Counted from the stretch's first letter, positions 7,949 through 16,910 are shown. The stretch is DNA of 64,000 nt from Janibacter alkaliphilus (GCF_013408565.1 NZ_JACBZX010000001.1:1302001-1366000), one strand, 5' to 3'. Numbers and translations are program-made. Notes: generated by a model from the sequence alone, not told the origin.

Positions 7949-8185
7949 ATGAAGACGATGACCTGCCGACAGCTCGGCGGCCCCTGCGACCTCGGTCACC
8001 AGGGCGAGACCGCTGACGACGTCATCAAGGCGCAGGACCAGCCCCTCAAGGACGCCGAGAAGGCGGGCGACGAGACCCACCAGCCGGCCCGCGACGAGAT
8101 GAAGGGGCGGTGGCGGCACCCGAAGCGCTCCCTCGGCTGGTACCGCGACATGACGCAGGCCTTCGCCGATCTCCCGGAGGACTGA
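7949..8185 (+). CDS. DUF1059 family small protein
   Basis: 78 residues. The N-terminus MKTMTCRQLGGPCDLGHQGE carries the CR-x-LGG-x-CD signature of DUF1059, with two conserved cysteines that may bind a metal. The C-terminus is rich in charged residues and ends in a WYRDMTQAFADLPED helix. No signal peptide. The start is set by GAAGGAG 6 bp upstream. The gene sits behind an ECF41-type promoter directly downstream of the ECF41 sigma gene, so it is probably the dedicated output of that regulator. The biochemical function of DUF1059 is not established. Confidence 0.88.
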   Translation: MKTMTCRQLGGPCDLGHQGETADDVIKAQDQPLKDAEKAGDETHQPARDEMKGRWRHPKRSLGWYRDMTQAFADLPED

Positions 8186-8194
8186 CCCGCTCGC

Positions 8195-8265
8195 CCAGAC
8201 GCTCACGTTGGTTGCAGGTGCTCACCGTGCAGGGTGAGCACCTGCAGCTGCCTAGGGGGTTGCGG
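8195..8265 (+). repeat. Repeat family B, copy 1, with perfect 13-bp hairpin
   Basis: Contains CCAGACGCTCAC, then an inverted repeat GCAGGTGCTCACC (8214-8226) / GGTGAGCACCTGC (8233-8245), then CAGCTGCCTAGGGGGTTG. The CCAGACGCT and CAGCTGCCTAGG blocks recur at 14638-14709 and, inverted, at 45651-45719 and 46061-46129. It lies just after the DUF1059 gene, so the hairpin may also serve as its terminator, although no T tract follows. Confidence 0.8.
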
Positions 8266-8359
8266 GTTCAGGGGGACGGGGAAGGGCACGGCGGAGCGGG
8301 CGAAGGGTGTGGACCGCGCCGTGGCGCAACCCGGTTCGTCGCCGGCACGCACCGGTCAC

Positions 8360-8598
8360 TAGGATGGGGCGCGGCCCGCCCAGTTCTGCTGCGGGCCCCA
8401 CCGGGACCCCTCGCCCGTCACCCGCACCGCGGACCACGACGGCGAGCCGGACCGGTGTCGGGAGCGCTCACCGACGAGCCTCTCCCGCAGAGTCTTCTGC
8501 AGGCCGCGCTCGCGGCCGGTGTCGATTCGCCGATGCGCCGCGGCCCCCTGCCGCGCCGGGCAGGACGACCACCACCACAGATGTGGAGCACCACCCGC
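8360..8598 (+). promoter_or_regulatory. Putative promoter and long 5' leader of the DEAD-box helicase gene
   Basis: TAGGAT at 8360-8365 is the best -10 candidate in the 413-bp gap 8186-8598. It would give a leader of about 225 nt before the ATG at 8599. Long leaders are common for cold-shock RNA helicases, but I cannot point to a defined structure here. Apart from repeat B copy 1, I see nothing else in this gap. Confidence 0.3.
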
Positions 8599-10194
8599 AT
8601 GACCACCACCGCTGCGTCCGGCACGGACGCCACCACCTCGACCTTCGCCGCCCTCGGCGTGCCCGCCCCCTTCGCCGACGCCCTTGCGGCACAGGGGATC
8701 ACGACCCCCACCCCGATCCAGGCGGCCACCCTCCCGGACGCGCTCGCCGGCAAGGACGTGCTCGGCCGCGGCCGCACCGGCTCCGGCAAGACCTACGCCT
8801 TCCTGCTGCCGCTGGTCACCCGGCTCACCGAGCAGGGCCGCAAGCCCGCCAGCCGCCGCCCGCGCGCGCTCATCCTCGCCCCGACCCGCGAGCTCGTCGC
8901 CCAGATCGAGGCCTCCTTCGCCACCCTCGCCGAGGGCACCCGGCTGACCAGCCGCACCGTCTTCGGCGGCGTCGGCCAGGGCCCGCAGGTCGACGCGATC
9001 CGCCGCGGCGTCGACGTCGTCATCGCCTGCCCCGGCCGGCTGGAGGACCTCATGGGTCAGGGGCACGTCAGCCTCGACGACATCGAGGTCACCATCCTCG
9101 ACGAGGCCGACCACATGGCCGACCTCGGCTTCCTCCCTGGCGTCAAGCGCATCCTCGACAAGACCCCGCGCGGCAGCCAGCGGATGCTCTTCAGCGCCAC
9201 CCTGGACGCCGGGGTCGACGTGCTCGTCAAGCGCTACCTGCACCAGCCGGTCACCCACGAGGCCGACTCGGCGCAGTCCCCGGTCTCGACGATGGACCAC
9301 CACGTGCTGGCGGTCACCCCGGACAGCCACCTGAAGGTCCTCGTCGACCTCGTCGCCGCGCCCGGGCGCACCGTCGTCTTCACCCGCACCAAGCACCGCG
9401 CGAAGAAGCTCGCCAAGCAGCTGAACGCTCAGGGCGTGCCCTCGGTCGAGCTGCACGGCAACCTCAGCCAGGGCGCCCGCACCCGAACCATGGAGGCCTT
9501 CCACGGCGGCACCGCCAGCACCCTCGTGGCCACCGACATCGCCGCCCGCGGCATCCACGTCGACGACGTCGCGCTGGTCATCCACGCCGACCCGCCGGTC
9601 GAGCACAAGGCCTACCTGCACCGCTCCGGGCGCACCGCCCGCGCCGGCAGCGAGGGCACCGTGATCACCCTGATGACCCAGGACCAGCGCAGCGACGTGC
9701 GCACCCTCATGCGCAAGGCCGGGATCAAGCCGACCACCACGACGGTCGGCGCCGGCGACCCGCTGCTCAGCGAGCTGGCGCCGGGCGAGCGCAGCTACCC
9801 GGGGGCCTTCGTCCCCGAGATCCCCGCCCAGGGCGGCGGTCGTGGTGGCGCGAAGGGCGGCCAGGGCTCCGGTGGTCGTGGCGGGTCGAAGGGCGGCCAG
9901 GGCCGTTCCGGCGGCTCGGGACGCGGCCAGGGCGGTCGTGGACAGGGCGGTCGCGGCAGCGGCGGCACGAAGGGCGGCCAGGGTGGCGGCCAGCGCCGTG
10001 GCCAGGGCGGCTCCGGTCGTGGCGACTCCGGCCAGGCTGGCTCGCGCCGCGGCGGCCAGGGTCCGGGCGGCGGCTCGCGCCGATCCGGCGGTCGCTCTGG
10101 CGGATCGCGTTCGGGCGCAGGCCGGTCCGGCGCCTCCCGCGGCGGCTCCGTGGTCGCCTTCTCCTCCTCCAGCTCGGGCGGCCCGCGCCGCTGA
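8599..10194 (+). CDS. DEAD-box ATP-dependent RNA helicase with RGG-rich tail
   Basis: 531 residues. All helicase motifs are visible: Q motif (FAALGVPAPFADALAAQGI, about residue 16), Walker A GRTGSGKT (58-65), PTRELVAQ, DEAD (about 168-171), SAT (FSATLD), ATDIAARG and HRSGRTARAG. From about residue 411 the protein is a Gly/Arg/Gln/Ser-rich low-complexity tail with repeated KGGQG, GGRGG and RGQGG units that should bind RNA. Such enzymes unwind rRNA or mRNA structure, often in the cold. An in-frame ATG at 8581 is also possible; 8599 is preferred because GGAG stands 10 bp upstream. No clear operon partner. Confidence 0.93.
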   Translation: MTTTAASGTDATTSTFAALGVPAPFADALAAQGITTPTPIQAATLPDALAGKDVLGRGRTGSGKTYAFLLPLVTRLTEQGRKPASRRPRALILAPTRELVAQIEASFATLAEGTRLTSRTVFGGVGQGPQVDAIRRGVDVVIACPGRLEDLMGQGHVSLDDIEVTILDEADHMADLGFLPGVKRILDKTPRGSQRMLFSATLDAGVDVLVKRYLHQPVTHEADSAQSPVSTMDHHVLAVTPDSHLKVLVDLVAAPGRTVVFTRTKHRAKKLAKQLNAQGVPSVELHGNLSQGARTRTMEAFHGGTASTLVATDIAARGIHVDDVALVIHADPPVEHKAYLHRSGRTARAGSEGTVITLMTQDQRSDVRTLMRKAGIKPTTTTVGAGDPLLSELAPGERSYPGAFVPEIPAQGGGRGGAKGGQGSGGRGGSKGGQGRSGGSGRGQGGRGQGGRGSGGTKGGQGGGQRRGQGGSGRGDSGQAGSRRGGQGPGGGSRRSGGRSGGSRSGAGRSGASRGGSVVAFSSSSSGGPRR

Positions 10195-10296
10195 CGGGTG
10201 CACAGCAGGCGCACAGGCTGCGCTGGGTCGGGTCATGCGCAGGCTCCCTAGCGTCGGGGTCGTACCGACGAAGACCCGACCCGAGGAGCACCTGCC

Positions 10297-11331
10297 ATGC
10301 GCCGTCGCGACACCACCCCCACCTACCAGGGTCGACCCCTGGACCGCCCCGAGGAGGACCTCGAGGACCAGGGGCTCCCCTTCGACATCACCACGCTGCT
10401 GGACCGGCGCCGGGCTCTGAAGGTCTTCGGCCTCGGCGCCGGCGCGGCTACCCTGGCGGCCTGCGGGGCGAGCGCGACCGACAGCTCCTCGAGCAGCTCG
10501 AGCACCAGCGGCTCGAGCACCGCGAGCAGCAACGCCAGCTCCAGCAGCAGCTCCGGCGACCTCACCGAGATCCCCGAGGAGACCGCCGGCCCCTACCCGG
10601 GCGACGGCAGCAACGGCGCGGACGTGCTCGAGGAGTCCGGGGTGGTCCGCCAGGACATCACCAGCAGCTTCGGCGACGCCTCCGGCACCGCCGAGGGCAT
10701 CCCGATGACCCTCGAGCTGACCATCCTCGACATGCAGGCCGACGGCGCCGGCATGGAGGGCGCGGCCGTCTACGTGTGGCACTGCGACCGGGCCGGCCTC
10801 TACTCGATGTACTCCGACGAGATCGCCGAGGAGAACTACCTGCGCGGCGTGCAGATCGCCGACGCCGACGGGGAGGTGAGCTTCACGAGCATCTTCCCGG
10901 CCTGCTACTCCGGGCGCTGGCCGCACATCCACTTCGAGGTGTACCCCGACGAGGCGAGCATCACCGACAGCACCAACGCCATCGCCACCTCGCAGGTGGC
11001 GCTGCCCAAGGCCACCTGCGACACCGTGTACGCCACCGACGGCTACGAGCAGTCGGTGTCCAACCTCTCCAGCCTCACGCTGGCCACCGACGGGGTCTTC
11101 GGTGACGACGGCGGGTCCAGCCAGATGGCGGCCGTCTCCGGCGACGTCGGCAGCGGCTACACCGTGAAGCTCACCGCTCCCGTCGACACCGAGACCGAGG
11201 CCGGTGGCGGCGGCATGAGCGGCGGTGGGGGCGAGCCGCCGTCGGGCGGCGGGGAGCCCCCGTCGGGCGGTGAGCCGCCGAGCGGCGAGGCTCCGGGCGG
11301 GTCGAGCTCCAGCGCCACCTCGTCGAGCTGA
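10297..11331 (+). CDS. Tat-type lipoprotein with intradiol-dioxygenase fold
   Basis: 344 residues. An unusually long N-region precedes a twin-arginine-like signal (DRRRALKVFGLG, 36-47) and lipobox LAAC (Cys56), followed by a Ser-rich linker. Residues about 85-235 resemble the protocatechuate 3,4-dioxygenase beta-type core (ETAGPYP...; VYVWHCDRAGLYSMY; RWPHIHFEVY), and the two Tyr and two His iron ligands of intradiol dioxygenases appear to be present. The C-terminal 50 residues are Gly/Pro/Ser/Glu low complexity (GGGEPPSGGGEPPSGGEPPS). Extracellular dioxygenase-like lipoproteins of this type are common in actinobacteria and their substrates are unknown. GAGGAG precedes the ATG by 10 bp. Confidence 0.82.
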   Translation: MRRRDTTPTYQGRPLDRPEEDLEDQGLPFDITTLLDRRRALKVFGLGAGAATLAACGASATDSSSSSSSTSGSSTASSNASSSSSSGDLTEIPEETAGPYPGDGSNGADVLEESGVVRQDITSSFGDASGTAEGIPMTLELTILDMQADGAGMEGAAVYVWHCDRAGLYSMYSDEIAEENYLRGVQIADADGEVSFTSIFPACYSGRWPHIHFEVYPDEASITDSTNAIATSQVALPKATCDTVYATDGYEQSVSNLSSLTLATDGVFGDDGGSSQMAAVSGDVGSGYTVKLTAPVDTETEAGGGGMSGGGGEPPSGGGEPPSGGEPPSGEAPGGSSSSATSSS

Positions 11332-11346
11332 GCAGGGCGAAGGGGG

Positions 11347-14252
11347 TCAGGGCAGCAGCCCGGCCTCCCGGGCCAGCGCGGCGGCCTCACCACGGGTCGC
11401 CGCGCCGAGCTTGGCCAGCACGTTGGAGACGTGCACGCTGACCGTCTTCCGCGAGATGAACAGCTCGTCCGCGACCTGGCCGTTGGTGCGGCCCTGGGCG
11501 ACCAGCGCCAGCACCTCGCTCTCCCGCGGGGTGAGCGGGGTCGCTGCGGGGTGTGCTGCAAGAGAGTCGTCCTCCGGCTCGGTGCCCGGGTCGTCTCCGG
11601 CGTGCGCCGCGGACTCTGCCTGCTCGACGGACGCTCGCAGCGCGTCGAGCTCGGCGATCAGCGGACGGGCACCCAGCCGCTCCGCGGTGCGGCGTGCCTC
11701 ATCGGCGACCGGCTCCGCCTCCGCGGCGCGTCCCGCGTGCACCAGCGCCACCGCCAGCCGTACCCGGGACCGGGCCGCCTCCGGGACGTGCGGCAGCGCG
11801 TCGAAGGCGGCGACCGACGCCTCCCACCGGCGCACGACGTCCGCCGCGTCGACGTCCTCGCCGGCTGCCGCGAGGAAGCGGTGCTGCTCGGCCTGCAGCC
11901 GCGCGCGCCAGGCCCGTGACTCGCCGCCGACGAGCTCGTCGGCGGCGTCCAGCGCGTCGGCCCGCCGCACCCAGTCCTCGACCATCGGCCGCAGCAGGTC
12001 GGGCTCGGTGAGCGCGCCCCGGGCCAGCAGGTCGGCGCCCTGGCCGGTGGCCAGCGCACCCAGCCGGACGAAGGCCTGGGTGGCCGACGGCCAGGAGGCG
12101 TCGACCACCTCCAGGCCGTAGCGCACCCAGTCGATGAGCCGGTCCACCTCGCCGGCCCGTCCGAGCAGCTCGGTCATCGCCGCGACGCAGCCGACGGCCA
12201 GCAGGGCGTCGTGCGGCCACCACGCTCGGGCTTCGTCGAGCAGGTCGAGCGGGACGTCCTCGCCGCGGTAGGCGCTCAGCTCGGCCGTGGCGGCCTCGAA
12301 GAACCCGCGGGTGGGCTGCGGCAGGTCGTCCGGGGGAGCCAGCAGCTGCTCGGCCTCGTCCCACCGCCCGAGCTCCATCGCGGTGCGTCCGCCGTGCAGC
12401 CGGACCTCCATGCCGTACGGGCCGTAGGGCCGGTGCAGGGCGTCGGCGGTGCGCACCCCGTCGAGAAGCTGCTCGTAGGCGGCGACGAGGCGTCCGGCGC
12501 CCCGGTCGATCAGACCTAGGCGCAGCCGCGCCCGCAGCCGACCGGTCAGCGGCAGGGCGGGGTCCTCCAGCGCCTCGGTGAGACCGGCGTAGGACCGCTC
12601 GGGCTCGCGCCAGGAGAGGATCCGGGCCCGGTCGACGACGACCTCCGCCCGGGTCTCGGGCCGCCCGAGCCGCTCGGCGAGCGCGATGATCTCGTCGGCC
12701 ACCTGGTAGGCCGCGTCGTGCTCCTTGAGCGAGGCCAGGGTCTGCAGCCGAGCATGCATCACCTGCAGCGCGTCGTCGTCCTCGCGTCCGGCGACCAGGC
12801 GGACCGCCTCCTGCGACAACGGACCAGGGTCCTCCGGGAGGTCGAGGATGGTCAGCCACACCGCCATCTCGGAGAGCACCAGGGCCCGCTCCACCGGGTG
12901 CTGCTGCGGGTCCAGCTCGGCGAGCACCTCCTCCAGCAGGTCACGAGAGCGCTGCTGGTCGCCGGCGAGCTCGGCGGCGTGCGCGGCGGCCAGGGCCACG
13001 CGACCGCGACGGCCGGGGTCGTCCTCGATCCAGCCGAGGGCGTCCTCGTAGAGCTGCAGCGCCTCCCGGGTCCCGCCGACGGCCTCCGCCGCCTGCGCCG
13101 CGGCCACCGCGGCATCGGCCGCAGTGGTCAGGTCACCGACCGCGGCGGCGTGCCGGGCGATGTCGGCCGAGACTCCCGGGCGGCCGTCGAGGGCGGTCAG
13201 CCACGCCCGGTGCAGCCGCCGGCGTGCGCCCGGCAGCAGGTCGTCGGAGACCGTCTCGCCGAGCAGCGCGTGCCGGAAGCCGTAGCTCTCCCGGGTGTCC
13301 GGCACGAGGATGTGCTGCTCGATCGCCTGGTCGAGCGCTGCGTCGAGCGCGTCGTCGTCGAGCCCGGTGACCTGGGCCAGCAGGTCGTGCTGCACCGCTC
13401 GTCCGGCCACCGCAGCGGCCCGGATCACCTGGCGGGCCGGGTCGTCGAGACGCTCCAGCCGGCGGCGCAGCAGCCGGGAGAGGTCGCCGCCGTCACCGCC
13501 GCCGAGGACCAGCTGCTCGGCGAAGAAGGGGTTGCCGTCGGCGCGCTCCACGACCTGCTGGCGCGCCCCCGCGTCTGGGGTGCCGGCCAGGTCACGGATC
13601 AGCGCGTGCATCGGCTCCGCGGCCAGCGGCCGCAGGTCGAGGGTGGCCACCAGCGGTAGCCGGTGCCACTCGGCCAACGCGTCCTGCGCCGGGTGGCGCC
13701 GGTGCAGGTCGTCGCTGCGGCAGGTCACCACGACGGTCACCGGGGTGCGGAAGCCGCGGGTGAGCAGCAGCGTCAGCAGCTCGCGCGAGCTGGAGTCCGC
13801 CCAGTGGATGTCCTCGACGACGACGAGCAGCGGCCGTTCCTCGCCGACGGTGGTGAGCAGGGCGTGCACCGCTCGGGCCACCTGTCCCGGGTCGGCGGCG
13901 TCGACCCCCTTCGCCCGTCCGCTGCGCAGCGCGTCCAGGTCTGGGTGGGAGGCGGCCGCGTCGGCCACCGCCTCGGGTGCCTCGTGCTCGAGCTGTTCGA
14001 CGATCTCGACGACCGGAGACCACGGCTGGGCGGCTCCGGAGAGGGCGATGCAGTGACCGCTGACCACGCGATGGCCCGCCGAGGCGGCCTCGTGGGCCAC
14101 CTCGGCGACGAGCCGGGACTTGCCGATCCCGGCATCGCCGTTGACGAGCACCCTGCCCGGCGCTGGCCGTCGGCAAGCCCGCAGGCATCCCGGAGCCGCT
14201 CGAGCTCGTCGGCCCGACCGGCCAGGGGGTGGGTGCGCGGGGCCAGCGGCAT
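11347..14252 (-). CDS. Large AAA-type LuxR family transcriptional regulator (LAL), frameshifted near N-terminus
   Basis: The expected protein of about 968 residues starts at ATG 14252 ([20 protein letters not shown]), but the frame breaks at about 14151-14160. After one missing G in the minus-strand run CCGGGCAGGG, the sequence continues in another frame as [20 protein letters not shown] (Walker A). Then follow Walker B ([12 protein letters not shown]), TPR-like helical repeats and a C-terminal LuxR helix-turn-helix ([33 protein letters not shown]). LAL regulators sense a ligand in the ATPase/TPR part and activate transcription. Because the break is one base in a G/C run, a sequence error is as likely as true inactivation. 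The small gene at 14303-14506 lies 50 bp upstream on the same strand. Confidence 0.85.
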
Positions 14253-14302
14253 GCTCTGATCCTGGCACCCGGCTCCAGCGTCCGTGGGGGAACCGGGGCG
14301 GC

Positions 14303-14506
14303 TCACCCGCCGTGGGCGGCGGCGCGGCGGGTGCCGAGGCTGTGGGCCTGGGCGCTGCTCCCGGAGGTCGTGGCCGAGGCGGTCCCGTCGGTGAAGGGGC
14401 GACGCAGCCAGCGGGCGATCCGGTGCTCCCGGGGCCGCGGGGCGCGGATGACACGGTCCCGCGCGGTGCGGTAGGCGATGGCGGTGGGGTCGGTCATGAG
14501 GTTCAT
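14303..14506 (-). CDS. Small basic hypothetical protein upstream of the LuxR ATPase gene
   Basis: 67 residues, beginning [20 protein letters not shown]. The start is supported by AGGAG 8 bp upstream, and nearly every codon ends in G or C, as in the real neighbouring genes. The middle is strongly basic ([17 protein letters not shown]) and the end is Ser/Ala-rich. No signal peptide or membrane segment. I recognise no family. It sits between a set of direct repeats (14553-14625) and the regulator gene, so it may be co-transcribed with the latter or be one of its targets. Confidence 0.6.
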   Translation of the reverse strand: MNLMTDPTAIAYRTARDRVIRAPRPREHRIARWLRRPFTDGTASATTSGSSAQAHSLGTRRAAAHGG

Positions 14507-14552
14507 CGTGGGCTCCTGGGTCGGTGCTGCTGATGACCTCCACGGTGCGCGT

Positions 14553-14625
14553 CTGAGGTACCCCACCGGATCGGGCAGATGCCCTACCTGGTGCCTCAGA
14601 TCCGGTGCCCTACGTAGCGCCTCAG
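14553..14625. promoter_or_regulatory. Candidate LuxR-type operator: two direct repeats plus an inverted half-site
   Basis: TGCCCTACCTGGTGCCTCAG (14580-14599) and TGCCCTACGTAGCGCCTCAG (14606-14625) match at 17 of 20 positions with a 26-bp period. An inverted half-site CTGAGGTACC is at 14553-14562. They lie 47-119 bp upstream of the small gene at 14506. NarL/LuxR-type factors bind such TACC/TCAG half-sites, so autoregulation by the adjacent regulator is plausible but inferred. Confidence 0.45.
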
Positions 14626-14637
14626 CACCGCCGGAAC

Positions 14638-14709
14638 CCACAGACGCTGCGGTTGTTGCCAGACGCTGCGCTTGCAGGCTGAGCGGCTGCAGCTGCCTAG
14701 GCAGTTGCG
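14638..14709 (+). repeat. Repeat family B, copy 2
   Basis: Carries CCAGACGCTG, GCAGGCTGAGCGGCTGC (a short hairpin) and CAGCTGCCTAGGCAGTTGCGG. It aligns over about 70 bp with copy 1 at 8195-8265, but with more substitutions. Confidence 0.65.
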
Positions 14710-14745
14710 GTGGTGAGAGGGGGGTGAGGGGGGAGGGAGGAGGGG

Positions 14746-15534
14746 TCAGCCGAAGACGGCGACCGTCTGCCGGCTGATCGCCACCAGCGTGCCGTCCGGG
14801 TGCCACACGTGGGCGTGGGTGCGGGCGTAGCCGTCGGCGCTGTGGTCGGTCGTCACCCGGTAGGCCCACCACGTGTCCGGGGCGGGGGCGAGCGCCGAGA
14901 GGTCCTCGATGAGCTCCAGCGTCCAGGTGAGGGTGCTCGACGGGCGCGGCTCGGTGAGCATCTGCAGCACCGTCGGCGGCCAGGCGTCAACTAGCGCCGT
15001 CATCTCGGCCTCGCCGAAGGTGGGCGGCGCCTCCCGGAAGCGCATCCAGCCGGAGAGGTCCGCGGTCGCCGACCCGCTGAAGGGCCACCCACCCTCGGTG
15101 ACCCGCAGGTCGACGTGCGCGAAGAAGTCCGGGGTCATCCCGGGGACGTGCGGCATCGCCTCGACGCTCTCCGGGGCGGGCAGCTGCGGCAGGGAGTCCC
15201 GCACGGGCACCACGAGCGCGGACTCGCGCGGGGCGCCGTAGCTGGCCAGCGCCACCGCTGCGGCCTGCCCCTCCTGGCGCAGCACGGCCTGCACCTGGGT
15301 GGCCCGCGACCCGGCGCGCAGCACCGTGGTCTCGACGTCGGCGTCACCGGGGGTGACCGGCGCCACGAAGCTCACCGTGACCGAGCGCAGCGGCGCGTCG
15401 GCGACCGGCTTCCGCGCCGCGGCGACGAGCATCCCGGCGACCAGCCCGCCGTAGGTGGCCCGGCCCTGCCCCCACCCGTCCTCGACGTGGACCGTGCCGG
15501 TCGCGGCGGCGTGCAGCATCTCGTGAAGGGGCAT
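14746..15534 (-). CDS. Acyl-CoA thioesterase family protein (TesB-like double hotdog)
   Basis: 262 residues. The sequence has the layout of the actinobacterial thioesterase family with two hotdog folds: the first around residues 10-110 (GRATYGGLVAGMLVAAARK; LRSVTVSFVAPVTPG) and the second around 150-260 (PFSGSATADLSGWMRFRE; DTWWAYRVTTDHSADGYART; HVWHPDGTLVAISRQT). Members hydrolyse acyl-CoA thioesters in the cytoplasm. The start at 15534 has AAGGAT 9 bp upstream; a longer frame to 15615 lacks a ribosome site and would overlap the divergent gene's promoter. No operon partner. Confidence 0.85.
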   Translation of the reverse strand: MPLHEMLHAAATGTVHVEDGWGQGRATYGGLVAGMLVAAARKPVADAPLRSVTVSFVAPVTPGDADVETTVLRAGSRATQVQAVLRQEGQAAAVALASYGAPRESALVVPVRDSLPQLPAPESVEAMPHVPGMTPDFFAHVDLRVTEGGWPFSGSATADLSGWMRFREAPPTFGEAEMTALVDAWPPTVLQMLTEPRPSSTLTWTLELIEDLSALAPAPDTWWAYRVTTDHSADGYARTHAHVWHPDGTLVAISRQTVAVFG

Positions 15535-15607
15535 GTCGTGGATCCTTCCACGGTCGACGGGCGCACCCGCTTCCGCCCCGGGCCGGGGGAGTGGTTTGCT
15601 GCTCCCC

Positions 15608-16401
15608 GTGAGCATGCCGCCGCCGTCTCAGCCGCCGCACGGACCCGTGGGAGGAGGCGCCCCGCCGCCACCGCCGGGCCCGGGGGGCCCGGACCCGGCG
15701 GTCCGGTCGCGCCGCGCCCCTTCGACGAGGCCGAGGCGCTGCGGTACGGGTTCTCCCCCTTCGTCAAGAACCTCGTGCCCTTCCTCGTGGTGACCCTCGT
15801 CATCATGGTGGTCGCCGGCGGGCTGTCGCTGGTCGGGGCCGTCCTGGACGGCGGCTTCGACGAGCTGACCTCGACGACCGCGGTGGAGGAGCCGTCCTTC
15901 ACCGCGGCGTTGTAGATCTCCTGGGTCTCCAGCATCTTCAACCTGCTCGGCGCCGTCGTCGCGTCGGTGCTCAACCTCGGGCTGCTGCGGATGGCCTTCG
16001 ACGTCGTCGACGGCCGGGGCGCCTCGATGTCGACGATGTTCCGCGGTTATGACGTGCTCATCGGTGTCGCGGTAGCGGTGGTCGTCGGCCTGATGACCAG
16101 CGTCGGCCTGCTGCTGTGCATCGTCCCCGGTGTCGTCGTCGCCGTGCTGATGATCTTCTCCAGCTCGCAGGTGGTCGCCGGTGGCGCCGGCTTCGGCGAG
16201 GCGATCTCCGGCAGCGCCCGGATGGTCACCGACAACCTCGGGCCGGTGATCGTCTGGCTGCTGCTGGTCCTCGTACTGAGCATCGTCGTCGTCTGCTGCA
16301 CCCTCGGTGTCGGCGCGGTCGTCGTCGGCCCGGTCGTCTCGCTGAGCACCGCCTACGCCTACCGCACGCTGCGCGGCGAGCCGGTGGCCCGGCCCGCCTG
16401 A
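15608..16401 (+). pseudogene. Broken gene for a Pro-rich multi-pass membrane protein
   Basis: A GTG at 15608 opens a Pro/Gly-rich N-terminus (SMPPPSQPPHGPVGGG). The frame then shifts by one base between about 15661 and 15691, in a run of C and G, into the frame encoding FDEAEALRYGFSPFVKNLVP and membrane helices. An in-frame TAG at 15913 interrupts that frame, after which it continues (ISWVSSIFNLLGAVV and so on) through further transmembrane segments to the stop at 16399-16401. The combined product of about 263 residues would be a membrane protein with a disordered cytoplasmic N-terminus, of a type common in actinobacteria but without known function. Two separate lesions favour a true pseudogene, though the frameshift could be a sequence error. 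The stop overlaps the next start (TGATG). Confidence 0.75.
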
Positions 16402-16910
16402 TGCCCGCCGAGACGTCCCCGGGCGCACCAGCGGACGAGCCGGAGCAGCGGGCCGCCCGCGCCCTGGCCGAGCTCGAGGTGCCGCACACCATCACCCGGC
16501 ACGGCCGGGTCGGCTCGCTGGAGGAGGCGGCCGCCGCCCGCGGGGTGCGCCCGGCGGACATCGTCAAGACGCTGGTGGTCCGCCGCGGCGAGGACGACCA
16601 CCTCTTCGTGCTCGTGCCCGGCGACCGGCAGATCGACTGGCCCTCGCTGCGCGCCCTGCTCGGGGTGAGCCGGCTGTCCATGCCGGACGCGGCCACCGCC
16701 TACGCGGTGACCGGCTACGAGCGGGGGACGATCACCCCCTTCGGCGCCACCACCGCCTGGCCGGTGATCGCCGACGCCTCGCTGCGCGAGCCCGCCGACC
16801 GGCAGATCTCGATCGGTGCCGGCGGCCACGGGGTGGCCGCCACCGTGCCCGTCGCGGCGGCCCTGGACGCGCTGGACGCACAGGTCGCCGAGGTCACCCG
16901 GCCGCTGTGA
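16401..16910 (+). CDS. YbaK/EbsC family aminoacyl-tRNA deacylase
   Basis: 169 residues. The YbaK/ProX editing fold is recognisable: HTITRHGRVGSLEEAAAARG, then DIVKTLVVRRGEDDHLFVLV with the conserved lysine of the family, then DRQIDWPSLRALLGVSRLSM and GYERGTITPFG near the substrate pocket. These cytoplasmic proteins hydrolyse mischarged tRNAs such as Cys-tRNA(Pro). The ATG shares a base with the preceding stop (TGATG), so it is translationally linked to the broken membrane-protein gene. The specific tRNA substrate cannot be assigned from sequence. Confidence 0.88.
   Translation: MPAETSPGAPADEPEQRAARALAELEVPHTITRHGRVGSLEEAAAARGVRPADIVKTLVVRRGEDDHLFVLVPGDRQIDWPSLRALLGVSRLSMPDAATAYAVTGYERGTITPFGATTAWPVIADASLREPADRQISIGAGGHGVAATVPVAAALDALDAQVAEVTRPL

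Noticed and set aside
8266..8598. Short coding ORFs in the helicase leader
   Set aside because: Open frames here are Arg/Pro/Ala low complexity without ribosome sites and continue as shadows into the helicase gene.
8359..10932. Long minus-strand open frame across the helicase and dioxygenase-like genes
   Set aside because: Spans two real plus-strand genes and the gap between them, with no recognisable motif.
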